A stretch of 64,000 nucleotides of DNA from Verrucomicrobiota bacterium (GCA_017309115.1 JAFLEF010000003.1:186001-250000); one strand, 5' to 3'; positions 18,720 through 28,461 are shown, counted from the stretch's first letter. Notes: generated by a model not told the origin, from the sequence alone. Made by a program: numbers and translations.

Positions 18720-18804
18720 GAGACGGACTACATATGGCGAAAAGGCTGCACGCACGACAATCGGAAAGGGGCCAAGCCGCCAGATTCAGCGGCTCGTTCC
18801 CCCG

Positions 18805-21522
18805 TCAGCCCGCCGACTCGGTCTCGACTTCCTCCGGCCCGCCCAACTGCGTCCACCAATGGTGATAGAGCCGTTCCAGGGTTTCGTGAGGATCCTCCAC
18901 CAGCAACGCCTCGCGAATCTTGGTAGCATACATTCCGAACGACAACGGCGGGACGTGCGCGACCGGGCGTAGGCGAAGCGGCTTCTGCCGGGCGGTCAAT
19001 TCCTCGAGAAACCGCTGGGCGCCGCCGGCATCGAGGAAGGAGAACACCGCGTCCCGACGGGCTTCGCGCAGGAGGATGTGATCCGGCTCATATTGGGTCA
19101 GCACATTGAAGATCACTTCCGCCGACCACTGAAGCTTTCGGACCGACTTCTGTTCGCCGAAGTAATTTCGATACACCAGCAGTCCTGTCTGAGCCGCATT
19201 CCGGAAGTGGTATTTCAGTAGATCCGACCGGTCGAGGGACGTCTCGAGTTCCGCGGTGAAGCCTGCGGGTGTCAGGAGCGCTGGGAGCAGCGTCGTGTCG
19301 AGGCGCTGCTGATCGGACACCGTCAGCACGAAGCCGTAGTCATCGGCCGACGCAATCGCATTGCCGCCGCGCAGTCGCGACAAGCGCAGGGCGACCACCC
19401 GGCTGAGAGCGTCGTTGGCGGCGCGACCAATCAGGGAATGGAAGAAGTAGTGCCGGGCGCGCGGTGTCGAGGCGGCTTTTGTTTCCGGCGCGACGGGCAG
19501 GGGACCGAGCCGGAGTTCGGTTTGACGCGGCCCGGAGTTCCTTCGGGGCCGGGCGGGAACGGGTGAAGGCTCCGGTTCCGGCGGCGTGTCGAGGAACTCT
19601 TCGATCAGCAGGAAGTCGGCGGTGGGAATTTCACTGACCTGACGTTGCGCCGCGTGAATGCGAAAGATCACGGCGGCGTTGGGTTCCTCGCATTCAAGAC
19701 GCCGGGCAATCCAGGGAATCAGGCTGGGCGACTGTTCCACCGAAAGCGCCTCGAGGCGCTGCCGCAGTTCCGAGCGGAAGGCGACAATCTCCTGACCCAC
19801 CCGATTCGACAGCGGCATCTTGTTGGCGCCCCAGCGGGGCACGGTCGGCACCGCGCCATCGGCTCGGGACACCCACGCTTCCATCGTTCCCACCCGATCC
19901 AACCGCAGCGACCGTCCGCCGAGCGCAAACACATCCCCGATGCGCAATCGGCGGATGAAGGACTCCTCGACGGTTCCGAGCTGGGCATTACGGAGGAGGA
20001 TTCGCACCACGCCGTCGTTGGGAATCGTTCCCACGTTCTGCAAGAAGTCCCGGCGAACACTTCCCGCGCGGGCTTCGAAGGTCTGGTGTTCATCATCCAG
20101 CACCACCTTACCGAAGAGCTCGGAGTATTGCTGACGCAGGGAACGCCCCCCGCCCGCCAGGAACGCCAGAACTTCATCGAAGTCGGCCCGCGCCAGATTC
20201 CGATACGACCACGCCTCCCGCACGAGGTCGTAGGCCGCGGCGGCGGTCGTTTCGCCGAGGCAACCCATGCTCATCAGATGCTGGGCGAGCACATCCAAGG
20301 GCGCCTCGGGAATGCGCAGGGCATCCAAATGTCCCCGGCGCGCCAAGTAGGCGGTGGCGGCGCATTCCACCAGGTCATTGATGTTGGTGGCCATGAGCAG
20401 GCCTCGGCTGACCTCGCCCAGACTGTGCCCCGCGCGGCCCGTTCGTTGCAGGGCTTTGCTCACGCCTTTGGGAGTCGAGAGCATCACCACCAGATCGATG
20501 GTGCCGATATCGATGCCGAGTTCGAGCGACGTCGAGCAGACCACACAGCGCAATTCCCCGCGCTTCAACCGGTCTTCCGTCTGCAGCCGGACATCCCGAT
20601 CGAGACTCGCATGGTGGCATTCAATTTGATCCGCCAGTTGGGGTAATTGTTCCTTGAGCCAATAGGTCGTGGATTCGGCGCCGCTGCGGGTGTTGGAGAA
20701 CACCAGAGTGGTTCGGTTCTTCTGAATCAGCCGGCCCAAGTTCCGAATCATTCGCGCGCTGCTGAAGCCAGCCATCGGGTAGGGGCTCTTCTGCAACGGC
20801 GTGTACACCTGGAGATCCAGCTTCTTCGCGGTGGAGACATCCACGATTTGGCAATGCCCGTGGGTACCGACCAAAAACTGCGCGACCTGATCCAACGGAT
20901 ACACCGTGGCCGAAAGGCCAATGCGTTGAAGTCGACGAGAGCCGGCGGGCGCACCGGAGGTCACCCATTGATCCAGTCGGGCGAGACTGAGACTGAGGTG
21001 GGATCCCCGCTTGTTCTCCGCGAGCGAATGGATCTCGTCGACAATGACCCAGCGCACGGTTCGCAGGTGAGGCAACCACTTGGGCTGACTGAGCAGCACG
21101 GCCAGGCTCTCCGGCGTGGTCAGCAAGAGGTGTGGCGGATGTTCGAACTGCCGCAGACGTTCGGCCGCATCCGTGTCTCCGGAGCGCAGTCCTACCCGCA
21201 GCGGTGGATTCGGACCGTAGATGGCCCGGAGGGGTCCGTTGAGGTTCTTCTCCAGATCGTAGCTCAGGGCGCGGAGTGGAGACAGGTACAGGCAGTGGAT
21301 GCCTTCGGTCAGTTGGCCGGCCGCGTGTTCCCGCGACAACTGATCGAGCACCTGGAAGAACGCGGCGAAGGTCTTGCCCGTACCGGTGGGCGAAACGATG
21401 AGGACCGAGTGCCCGGCGCGAATCAGCGGCCAGGCAGCGGCCTGGGGTGGAGAAGGTTCCCGGAAGGTCCGGTCGAACCAGGCGCGGACCGGCGATCCGG
21501 GTTCAGGGATGGACTCGGGCAC
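18805..21522 (-). CDS. Lhr-type DEAD/DEAH-box helicase
   Basis: 905 residues. Helicase motifs in order: Q-like PSPPQAAAW, motif I SPTGTGKT (about residues 44-51), Ia SPLRALSYDL, Ib TTPESL, II DEIH (about 142-145), III SAT, V LGIDIG and VI QRTGRAGHS (about 363-371). A winged-helix and C-terminal extension follow, as in the Lhr (large helicase-related) core proteins. These act as ATP-dependent 3'-5' DNA/RNA helicases in repair. Length fits Lhr-Core. It starts 89 bases after the metal-operon gene at 21612, with a TGA stop at 18805. Gene symbol left empty because Lhr subfamily assignment is not proven. Confidence 0.88.
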   Translation of the reverse strand: MPESIPEPGSPVRAWFDRTFREPSPPQAAAWPLIRAGHSVLIVSPTGTGKTFAAFFQVLDQLSREHAAGQLTEGIHCLYLSPLRALSYDLEKNLNGPLRAIYGPNPPLRVGLRSGDTDAAERLRQFEHPPHLLLTTPESLAVLLSQPKWLPHLRTVRWVIVDEIHSLAENKRGSHLSLSLARLDQWVTSGAPAGSRRLQRIGLSATVYPLDQVAQFLVGTHGHCQIVDVSTAKKLDLQVYTPLQKSPYPMAGFSSARMIRNLGRLIQKNRTTLVFSNTRSGAESTTYWLKEQLPQLADQIECHHASLDRDVRLQTEDRLKRGELRCVVCSTSLELGIDIGTIDLVVMLSTPKGVSKALQRTGRAGHSLGEVSRGLLMATNINDLVECAATAYLARRGHLDALRIPEAPLDVLAQHLMSMGCLGETTAAAAYDLVREAWSYRNLARADFDEVLAFLAGGGRSLRQQYSELFGKVVLDDEHQTFEARAGSVRRDFLQNVGTIPNDGVVRILLRNAQLGTVEESFIRRLRIGDVFALGGRSLRLDRVGTMEAWVSRADGAVPTVPRWGANKMPLSNRVGQEIVAFRSELRQRLEALSVEQSPSLIPWIARRLECEEPNAAVIFRIHAAQRQVSEIPTADFLLIEEFLDTPPEPEPSPVPARPRRNSGPRQTELRLGPLPVAPETKAASTPRARHYFFHSLIGRAANDALSRVVALRLSRLRGGNAIASADDYGFVLTVSDQQRLDTTLLPALLTPAGFTAELETSLDRSDLLKYHFRNAAQTGLLVYRNYFGEQKSVRKLQWSAEVIFNVLTQYEPDHILLREARRDAVFSFLDAGGAQRFLEELTARQKPLRLRPVAHVPPLSFGMYATKIREALLVEDPHETLERLYHHWWTQLGGPEEVETESAG

Positions 21523-21611
21523 GGCCGGAGAATTGGGAACCCGAGCGGGCGATCAATGTCGGATTTGAGAGGGCGGGTTGGCCGGCCCAAGTGAAACCCG
21601 GGTCAGCGCCC

Positions 21612-22082
21612 TTACTTCGCCGCGGGTTTCGTTTCGTCGTGATCATGGTCGTCGTCGCAACGGCACAACCACTCGGCGTGATCGCACCCTGAGCAGGTGC
21701 TGGCATCGAAGGTCATCCGGGCGGTCACCGGACGGGCGTCGGCCGTTTCGCGGAACTGAAACACCAGGGGATACTTCTTCCCGGCGAGTGCGGGAAAAAC
21801 GAACTGGTTTCCGTCCCGGGTCACGACTGGCTTCGTGGGTTGGCTGCGATCACCACCCGCCACGGAGAGAACCTGATCTTTGAGGGCGATTGGCTTCTTC
21901 TGGGCATCCAGCAGCGTAAGCCGGAAGACCCCGTTGGTCAGGACGAGTTCCCCCTGGACGCTGTGGTTCTTGCTGAACTCCAGCAGGCGACCACCGTTGG
22001 GGCCGAGGGGAACGCCGCCATGACCCCAAGCGCGCAGGCCTAGGCCGAGGGAGAGAACGAAGGTGAGGATGAAGAGTTTCAT
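21612..22082 (-). CDS. Cys/His-rich secreted protein of the metal efflux operon
   Basis: 156 residues. Signal peptide at 1-20 (LRAWG-HGG). The mature part has a beta-rich body and, at the end, CSGCDHAEWLCRCDDDHDHDE (about residues 130-150): four cysteines plus a His/Asp tail, a plausible metal-binding patch. The start overlaps the stop of the RND pump gene (ATGA, 22079-22082). As the last gene of the efflux operon it may buffer or sense metal in the periplasm; that is inference. The family is unnamed as far as I know. Confidence 0.7.
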   Translation of the reverse strand: MKLFILTFVLSLGLGLRAWGHGGVPLGPNGGRLLEFSKNHSVQGELVLTNGVFRLTLLDAQKKPIALKDQVLSVAGGDRSQPTKPVVTRDGNQFVFPALAGKKYPLVFQFRETADARPVTARMTFDASTCSGCDHAEWLCRCDDDHDHDETKPAAK

Positions 22083-25000
22083 ACGGGGAGTGTGGATGCT
22101 TCAGTGGAATTGGACAAAGAAAGAGGCGGTCGACCAAAGAGCCAGAAGACCGCGGGCGTTACCAGGAGGTCGAGCAACGTGCTGCTGGCCAGACCGCCCA
22201 CGATGACCACGGCGACGGGATGTAGGATTTCCGTGCCGGGTTCGTGCGCGGCGAAGAGCAGGGGAATCAGGGCCAGTCCGGCGCTCAGGGCGGTCATCAA
22301 CACGGGCACCAATCGTTCCAGTGTGCCGCGGATGATCATGGCTTCAGTGAAGCCTTCGCCCTCGTGTTTCATCAGGTGATGGTAGTGCGACAACATCATG
22401 ATTCCATTGCGGGCCGCAATGCCACCAACGGCGATAAACCCGACCAGGGTGGCAATGGAGATGTTCCCCACCACCAACCAAGTCAGGGCGACCCCGCCAA
22501 TCAAGGCCAGCGGCAGATTCAACAGCACTTGCAGGGCCAGGGACACGGAATGGAAGTAACTTGTGAGCAGGAGCAGCACGACCACTAGTACGACGCTAAA
22601 GAGCATCCAGATGCGGCGCCCGGCTGCCTGTTGGGCCTGATGTTCGCCTTCGAACGAGAGGAAGTATCCTTCCGGCAGCCGGACTTCCTCGCGGATCCGG
22701 TCCTCCAGGGACTGGGCCAACTCGCCGAGGTTGCCGGCGGCGGTGTTGATTCCCAGGGCGAGCCGGCGCTGATTGTTCTCGCGATTGATGACGTTGGGGC
22801 CGGTGGCCAGGTGGAGATCCGCCACCAATCGCAACGGGACGCGGCGCTGATCCGGGGTCTCGAGAAGCACATTGCCCAGTTGCTCCGGCGAATTGCGCCA
22901 GGCCTCGGGCAACCGCAGGACCAGATCGAGACTGCGGTTCTGTTCGCGCAGTTCCTGCAGGGTTTTCCCGCCGACCAGAGTGGCGACCTGCCGGTTGATG
23001 GCTCCCGGAGTCAGGCCGTAGGCTTGGGCGGCGGACCGGCGAACCTCGATGCGGACCTGGGGAATCGGCACCTGACGTTCCAGGTAAATATCGGTCAATC
23101 CGGGAATCTCCTTCGCCACCGCTTCCATTTGCCGACCCAGGTCGCGCAGGACCTCGAGGTCGGGTCCGTACACTTTCACCGCGATCTTGGCCGAGACGCC
23201 GGAGAGCATGTGGGAAAGCCGATGGCCGAGCGGTTGCCCCACGTTGACGAACGTTCCGGGAATCGTGGCGAGTTCCCGACGAATCTCTTCGAAGACCACC
23301 GACCGGGGGCGTCCCGTCGGATGAAACTCCACATCGAACTCATTCACGGAAACCGGCATCACGTGATCGTCCCGTTCCGCCCGACCTGTCCGGCGTCCCA
23401 CACTCTTGACCTCGGGAATGGCCAACAACAGGCGAACTCCGACGTCCCCGAGTTCGTTGGCCTGGGCGAGGGAGGTGCCGGGTGCGGCGGCCAGGGATAT
23501 AGTGGCGCTGCCTTCGTTGAAGGCTGGCAGGAAGTTTCGACCAAGCTGTGGGTAGAGCGCGACGGCTCCGGCCAACAGACAGCCCACCAGAGCGAGCACC
23601 AGCCAGGGAGCGCCGAGAGCCAGGCGCAGAAAGGTGTTCCGGACCACCCACTTCATTCCGCGCACCAGGGCGCCGTCGGGATGCTCGCGTCCGGCCGCGG
23701 GACGCAACAGCAGCGAACACAGAACCGGAATGACCGTGAGGGAGACCACAAACGACGCGGCCATGCTGACCATGGTGGCCACGGCGATCGGCGTGAACAG
23801 CCGACCCTCGAGTCCTTGCAGTCCCAGCAGCGGCAGGAACACTAGAATGATGAGGAGCGTCGCGTAGAAAATGCTGTTCCGAACTTCGCCCGACGCCCCG
23901 GCCACCACGTCCAGGGTGGGCCGGGGCTGGGCCGAGCTGGCATTCTCGCGCAACCGACGGAGCACGTTCTCGACGTCCACGATCGCGTCATCCACCACCA
24001 GACCAATGGCCACCGCCAATCCGCCGAGTGTCATCGCATTGACGCTCAGATCGAACGCCCGAAAGACCAGCAACGTGGCCGCAAAGCTCAGGGGAATGGC
24101 GGTCAACGTGATGAACGTGGTTCGCAGGTTGAGCAGGAACAGCAGCAGAATCACCGTGACCATCAGCGCGCCGTCGCGAATGGCTTTCTGGAGATTGTCC
24201 AGAGCGTGCTCGATGAAGTCACCCTGACGGAACAGCACTTCGACGCTGACGCCGGCGGGCAGGGACGGTCGCAATTCGGCCAGCGCCTGTTCGACGCCCG
24301 CGGTCACCTTCAACGTGTCGAACCCCGGCGACTTGTCGACACTTAGGATCACCCCCGGGTGGCCGTTGACACTCGCATCGCCGCGCATGGGTCGAATCCC
24401 GGGAGCCAACGTCGCGACCTCGCGGAGCAGAATCGGACGTCCGCCCACCAACTTGATGACCGTTTCGCCCAACTGATTCGTGTCTGCCGTCTGCGACAGG
24501 GACCGGATCATCAGTTCCTTCGGGCCGGCTTGCAGATATCCGCTCGTCGCGTTGTCGGCCGATTCGGTAATGGCCCGTTCCAATTCGTCCAACGTGACCC
24601 CGAGAGCGGCGAGGCGGAGTGGATCCGGCTGAACGTGAATTTGGCGCACCCCACCCCCGATGGTGAGCACGTCCGCAACGCCGGGAACGCTCTGCAGCCG
24701 GCGCCGCACGGTCCAGTCGGCCAAGGTTCGCAGATCCATCGGGGCCAGCGCGCCGTTGGTGCTCCGCAGGCCCACGAGCAGGATTTCGCCCATCAACGAC
24801 GTCATGGGGGCCAGTCCGGACTGGGCGCTGGTGGGCAGGGTGGTTTGGACAGATTGCAACCGCTCCTGAATCAGCTGGCGCGCCCGAAACAGATCCGTGC
24901 CCCAGTTGAATTCGGCGAAGACGAGCGACAGGCCCACATCGGAATTCGAGCGCAACCGGTCCAGGTTAGCCGCCCCTTGGAGAGCCGCTTCGATGGGCTG

Positions 25001-25198
25001 CGTCACCAGGGTTTCCACTTCCTCGGGGGCCAAACCCGGAGTTTCGGTCAGCACGGTGACCGTGGGCTTGGTGAGGTCGGGGAGGACCTCGAGTGGCAGC
25101 TGCCGGCCGGATTGAAATCCGAACAACAGCAGGAGCAACGCCCCGGCCACCACCAGCGCACGGTGCCGCAGCGAGATCCGGATCAGCGCGTCAAGCAT
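22079..25198 (-). CDS. CzcA/CusA-type heavy-metal efflux RND transporter
   Basis: 1039 residues, the length of the HME-RND family. TM1 at about 13-32, then the porter domains, and TM4 with the conserved acidic pair GLVVDDAIVDVENVL (about residues 400-414). A large periplasmic loop and C-terminal TM bundle follow. It moves metal cations from periplasm (and cytosol) to the outside using the proton gradient, with the adaptor and TolC-type genes upstream. Cu(I)/Ag(I) (CusA) against Zn/Co/Cd (CzcA) cannot be separated by eye. The start overlaps the adaptor stop by 8 bases, and the stop overlaps the next start (ATGA). Confidence 0.95.
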   Translation of the reverse strand: MLDALIRISLRHRALVVAGALLLLLFGFQSGRQLPLEVLPDLTKPTVTVLTETPGLAPEEVETLVTQPIEAALQGAANLDRLRSNSDVGLSLVFAEFNWGTDLFRARQLIQERLQSVQTTLPTSAQSGLAPMTSLMGEILLVGLRSTNGALAPMDLRTLADWTVRRRLQSVPGVADVLTIGGGVRQIHVQPDPLRLAALGVTLDELERAITESADNATSGYLQAGPKELMIRSLSQTADTNQLGETVIKLVGGRPILLREVATLAPGIRPMRGDASVNGHPGVILSVDKSPGFDTLKVTAGVEQALAELRPSLPAGVSVEVLFRQGDFIEHALDNLQKAIRDGALMVTVILLLFLLNLRTTFITLTAIPLSFAATLLVFRAFDLSVNAMTLGGLAVAIGLVVDDAIVDVENVLRRLRENASSAQPRPTLDVVAGASGEVRNSIFYATLLIILVFLPLLGLQGLEGRLFTPIAVATMVSMAASFVVSLTVIPVLCSLLLRPAAGREHPDGALVRGMKWVVRNTFLRLALGAPWLVLALVGCLLAGAVALYPQLGRNFLPAFNEGSATISLAAAPGTSLAQANELGDVGVRLLLAIPEVKSVGRRTGRAERDDHVMPVSVNEFDVEFHPTGRPRSVVFEEIRRELATIPGTFVNVGQPLGHRLSHMLSGVSAKIAVKVYGPDLEVLRDLGRQMEAVAKEIPGLTDIYLERQVPIPQVRIEVRRSAAQAYGLTPGAINRQVATLVGGKTLQELREQNRSLDLVLRLPEAWRNSPEQLGNVLLETPDQRRVPLRLVADLHLATGPNVINRENNQRRLALGINTAAGNLGELAQSLEDRIREEVRLPEGYFLSFEGEHQAQQAAGRRIWMLFSVVLVVVLLLLTSYFHSVSLALQVLLNLPLALIGGVALTWLVVGNISIATLVGFIAVGGIAARNGIMMLSHYHHLMKHEGEGFTEAMIIRGTLERLVPVLMTALSAGLALIPLLFAAHEPGTEILHPVAVVIVGGLASSTLLDLLVTPAVFWLFGRPPLSLSNSTEASTLPV

Positions 25199-26339
25199 GA
25201 CCGGAATCCTTTCCCGAACCGCGTCGACGGAGGCTCTGCGCCACCAGCAGGACCGCGAGGACTCCGGTGGTTCCAGCGAAGAACCAGGTCCAGGGCGAAG
25301 TGGCGGCCGGTCCGTGGGCGGTCGCCGCTTCGTGCGCGTGATCGGCCTCGGCGGTCATTTCCGATCCATCCTCGTTGTGGGCGTGGCCATGCGCGGCGTC
25401 CATGGCTTCCTTCAACGACACGGTTCCCTTGCCGGCAAACGCCAAGGGGTAGGCGCCCTTGGTGACCACGGCATCGCCCGGGAAGAGTCCCTGAACGACC
25501 TCGACGAATTGCTCGTTCTCGGCGCCGGTCACGATCGGCGTTTTCACGTAGGCGTTGGTCAGTTCATAATCGGCCACGAAGACAAAGCGGCTCAGACCGT
25601 CCTGTTGCACGGCGGAGCGGGGAACCGACAGCACGTTGGGGCGGCTGCTCGTGACAAACTCAAACTCGCCCCGCATGCCCGGACGCAACCAGGTTCCCTC
25701 GTTGTTGATGTGGCAGGCGGCTTCAAGGGTTCCCGTGGTGGGATCGGCGGTCGCCCCCAAATGCTCGACCTTGGTGGTCCACACTTCTCCGGGCCAGCCG
25801 GGGGAACGGAACCGAACCTTCTGACCGGGAAGAATCTGATCCGCCAGATGCTCCGGCACCTGGGCCAGGGCGTGGACGATCGAGAGATCTACCAGGGACA
25901 AGAGGGCTTTGTCGGGATGCACGGACTCTCCCGGCACGGCAATCAGGTCCGTGACCAGTCCGTCGATCGGGGCAGTCAGCGTGATTTCGGTGCTTGGGCT
26001 GCCGGGTTGGCGACTCTCGATGATGACCAGCGGATCGCCCTTCTTGACCGCCCGATCCGGATAGGCGGGAACCTCCAACACCCGACCGGGAACCCGGCTG
26101 GTGACCACCGCGCGCTTTCCCGGGAACACCTCGACGCGGCCCAGGGTGGTCAGCGTGTTTTCAAAGCTCTGCTCCTCGGCCTCGGCGGTCTCGAGTCCGA
26201 GGTTCTTCGCGCTGACCGGATCCAAGATGACCGTGTTGGCCCGGCGTTGAGCGGCAGCGGCAGCGTCGTCGGCCCCGGCGGCGAACGAAACACCCAGGTT
26301 GCTGATCAGCCCGGCGATAAGTAAGAACGTCAGATTCAT
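25191..26339 (-). CDS. RND periplasmic adaptor subunit (CusB/CzcB-type)
   Basis: 382 residues from the ATG at 26339 (the long frame to 26813 is antisense to the TolC gene). Signal peptide 1-22. The lipoyl-like and barrel-sandwich halves are visible: RVEVFPGKRAVVTSRVPGRV then GDPLVIIESRQPG, and the C-terminal region ends with one membrane segment (TWFFAGTTGVLAVLLVAQSL). A His-rich stretch (AAHGHAHNEDG... DHAHEAATAHG, about residues 310-345) could bind metal. The adaptor bridges the pump and the outer-membrane channel. The start overlaps the TolC-gene stop by ATGA. Confidence 0.93.
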   Translation of the reverse strand: MNLTFLLIAGLISNLGVSFAAGADDAAAAAQRRANTVILDPVSAKNLGLETAEAEEQSFENTLTTLGRVEVFPGKRAVVTSRVPGRVLEVPAYPDRAVKKGDPLVIIESRQPGSPSTEITLTAPIDGLVTDLIAVPGESVHPDKALLSLVDLSIVHALAQVPEHLADQILPGQKVRFRSPGWPGEVWTTKVEHLGATADPTTGTLEAACHINNEGTWLRPGMRGEFEFVTSSRPNVLSVPRSAVQQDGLSRFVFVADYELTNAYVKTPIVTGAENEQFVEVVQGLFPGDAVVTKGAYPLAFAGKGTVSLKEAMDAAHGHAHNEDGSEMTAEADHAHEAATAHGPAATSPWTWFFAGTTGVLAVLLVAQSLRRRGSGKDSGHA

Positions 26340-27568
26340 GGAACGGTGGGATGCAGGATCAGTCCGGAAGCGGAGAGCCAGCGCGTGCGGGCGAGGTGAT
26401 AGTCGAGTAAAGCATCGAGGCGAAGGGATTCGAGTTCCCAGAGTTTCTCCCCGGCGCGAACTCGTTGGGACCACGTATCCTGACCTTCCCGTTGTAAGGC
26501 TAGCAAACGTTGGTCCAAAGAGCGGGCGGCGGGGATCAGGGTTTCGAACAGTTCCCGTTCGGCGTCCGCCGCGGCAGCCATCTGACGCAAGGCCTGGACC
26601 GTCTCCGATTCGATGCGATTGGCCAGGGCCATGGTTTGCAGGGATTCCCGGACGGCGGCGGCATCGGCTTCGCGAATTCGTCCCTCCTGCTGGTTCCAAA
26701 AGGGCAGTGGCAGGAAGAGCTCCAACCCGACAAATTGGTTCCGCGGAATGCCCACCGGAACGTCCTGCTCCCGCTCCCATTCTCCGAAAACCCCCACCCC
26801 GAGATCCTGCCATCGTTCCGCGCGAACCAACGCGCTGGTTTGTTGCGCGGCCGCCACCCGTTCCTGGGCCGCTTGAAAGTCACCTCGCTGGGCGACCACC
26901 ACGCCGTTGGTTTCGGTGATGGAAGGACGGGAGAGAGCTTCGCGAACCTCGATCGGCGCGGCCGGATCCAAGCCGAGCAGCAGGCGCAGTTCCGACTGTT
27001 TGGATTCCTGAATTCCCTCAGCGCGGCGTTCGGCTAGGCGGAGTTCACCGAGTTGCAGGGCGAGTTGTTCGGCTTCGAGGGCCAGTCCTTCCCCCCGAGT
27101 GGCCGTTTGGGCAGCCTGAGCCTGCCATTCCCGGACGGTCTGACCCTGTTGATCGCGCAGTTGGCGTCGGGCCTCCAGAGCGGCCAGTTCCAAGACCAGC
27201 GTTCGGGTCTGTGCGGCCAGGCGTCGTTCGACATCGCGAATCTCCGCTCGGGCCGCGGCGAGTTCACGCTGCGAAACGGCCTTCTCGAGCCGAAGTCGGG
27301 AGGTGAGCGGAAAGCGTTGCCCCAAGCCGACGCGGAAGGTGCCTTCCTGACCCTGGAGGCTGGGTTTGAACTCGGTGCCCAACTCCGGATTGCGCAGGCG
27401 TCCGCTGTTTTCCAGACGGCCCTGAGCCTCCTGCGCCGTGAGCCTCGCGGCCGCGAGCTCCGCATTGTGGGAGAGAGCCCGGGCGACGGCCGAATCCGCC
27501 GTAAAGCCAGGGTCGGCGAGAGCAATCCAGCCGGGCAAAATCAACCAAAGGAAAAGAAACTGACGCAT
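26336..27568 (-). CDS. TolC-family outer-membrane efflux protein
   Basis: 410 residues from the ATG at 27568; an in-frame ATG two codons earlier (27574) is also possible. Signal peptide 1-18 (GWIALA-DPG). The mature chain has two repeats of long coiled-coil helices rich in Ala, Glu, Arg and Gln (for example ARLTAQEAQGRLENSGR and RLAAQTRTLVLELAALEARR), the hallmark of the TolC alpha-barrel fold. Expected to form the outer-membrane channel of the metal-efflux pump encoded downstream. Length normal for CzcC-like members. Confidence 0.92.
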   Translation of the reverse strand: MRQFLFLWLILPGWIALADPGFTADSAVARALSHNAELAAARLTAQEAQGRLENSGRLRNPELGTEFKPSLQGQEGTFRVGLGQRFPLTSRLRLEKAVSQRELAAARAEIRDVERRLAAQTRTLVLELAALEARRQLRDQQGQTVREWQAQAAQTATRGEGLALEAEQLALQLGELRLAERRAEGIQESKQSELRLLLGLDPAAPIEVREALSRPSITETNGVVVAQRGDFQAAQERVAAAQQTSALVRAERWQDLGVGVFGEWEREQDVPVGIPRNQFVGLELFLPLPFWNQQEGRIREADAAAVRESLQTMALANRIESETVQALRQMAAAADAERELFETLIPAARSLDQRLLALQREGQDTWSQRVRAGEKLWELESLRLDALLDYHLARTRWLSASGLILHPTVP

Positions 27569-27665
27569 AATCATCCACCGCAAATGAGAGTGACGGCCAT
27601 CGCCCAACGGGGGCGAAACCAGGTCCGGAAAACGCGCTCCGGGGAGGAGGCGTTGGCGGAATCTC

Positions 27666-28091
27666 TCAAACGAGGATGACGGTCGAACGGATCCCGAGCA
27701 GGGAAGTTGGTGGGCTTTCCGGAGGCGCCTGGGGTGGCTGTTCTTCGCGAGGTCGAACGCCGGGAATCTCCAGCGGATGAATCTCCCAAGCCCAAACCAA
27801 CGCGGGAGTTACCAGCCGGTCAGTTCCGGAGGTTGGGGACGTCGCGGCGTTGCTGTCGGACCAGGCAAGATGCCGGTGGTCTTCGTCGGCGCCCTTCTCT
27901 GAGGACGGCGCGTCTCCTTCCTCGTGGTCGCTGTGCGGATGACAGATCGCTGCCTCACACTGCGACGTCAGCACCGCTTGGGCGGACGGGTTGCAGGGGC
28001 ACCAATACGACTTCACCCATCCAAACACCTGAACCTGCCCCAGCGCGACGAGCGCAAGAAGCGTGGCGAGGAGTTGGGCGGTGAACCGCAT
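27666..28091 (-). CDS. small Cys/His-rich secreted protein at the head of the efflux operon
   Basis: 141 residues from the ATG at 28091 (a longer frame upstream is out of any recognisable family and runs into repeats). Signal peptide about 1-23. The mature part has YWCPCNP, SQCEAAICHPHSDHEE and later DEDHRHL, so five Cys/His-rich positions within about 60 residues, then a proline-rich tail. Located 97 bases before the TolC gene on the same strand, so likely the operon's first gene; a metal-binding or sensing role is inferred. The promoter region upstream is occupied by repeats (28214-28461). Confidence 0.6.
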   Translation of the reverse strand: MRFTAQLLATLLALVALGQVQVFGWVKSYWCPCNPSAQAVLTSQCEAAICHPHSDHEEGDAPSSEKGADEDHRHLAWSDSNAATSPTSGTDRLVTPALVWAWEIHPLEIPGVRPREEQPPQAPPESPPTSLLGIRSTVILV

Positions 28092-28213
28092 GGCGGGCAA
28101 GCTATCGCGGAAGTCCACCGGAGCAACGGTGAAGTGTGTCGAACTTCGGGCGGGGGAATGGGTAAGGGGCAAGGGGCAAGGGGTAAGGAAGACGCGAAGC
28201 GGTGGGGGGTAGG

Positions 28214-28305
28214 GTAGGGCGAAGCTTCTGCTGAGCCGTTCGCGTCCCGGCGATATGACGCGTGAGGAGTCCACACACGAACGGCTCCGCGGAGCGTCGC
28301 CCCAC
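28214..28305. repeat. 92-bp palindromic repeat, copy 1
   Basis: Left arm starts GTAGGGCGAAGCTTCTGCTG; right arm is CGAACGGCTCCGCGGAGCGT followed by CGCCCCAC. The arms are inverse over about 28 bases with a few mismatches; the spacer holds CGGCGATATGACG. A second copy lies at 28370-28461, in the same orientation and of the same length. Confidence 0.85.
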
Positions 28306-28320
28306 CGGGGGCGGGAAAGC

Positions 28321-28340
28321 TGAGAGCTGAGAGCTGAGAG
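28321..28340 (+). repeat. heptamer tandem repeat (TGAGAGC)3
   Basis: Three heptamers between the two 92-bp palindromes; same heptamer class as at 4974-5001 and 62987-63021. Confidence 0.75.
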
Positions 28341-28369
28341 GTCGGAAAGGGAAGGGGCAGGTAAGTCGG

Positions 28370-28461
28370 GTAGGGCGAAGCTTCCGCTGAGCCGTGCGCG
28401 TCTCGGCGATATGACCCTTGGGGAGTCCACAGATGAACGGCTCCGCGGAGCGTCGCGCCAC
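28370..28461. repeat. 92-bp palindromic repeat, copy 2
   Basis: Left arm GTAGGGCGAAGCTTCCGCTG, spacer with CGGCGATATGACC, right arm starting GAACGGCTCCGCGGAGCGTC. Exactly the length of copy 1. The right arm ends 129 bases before the aspS start. Confidence 0.85.
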
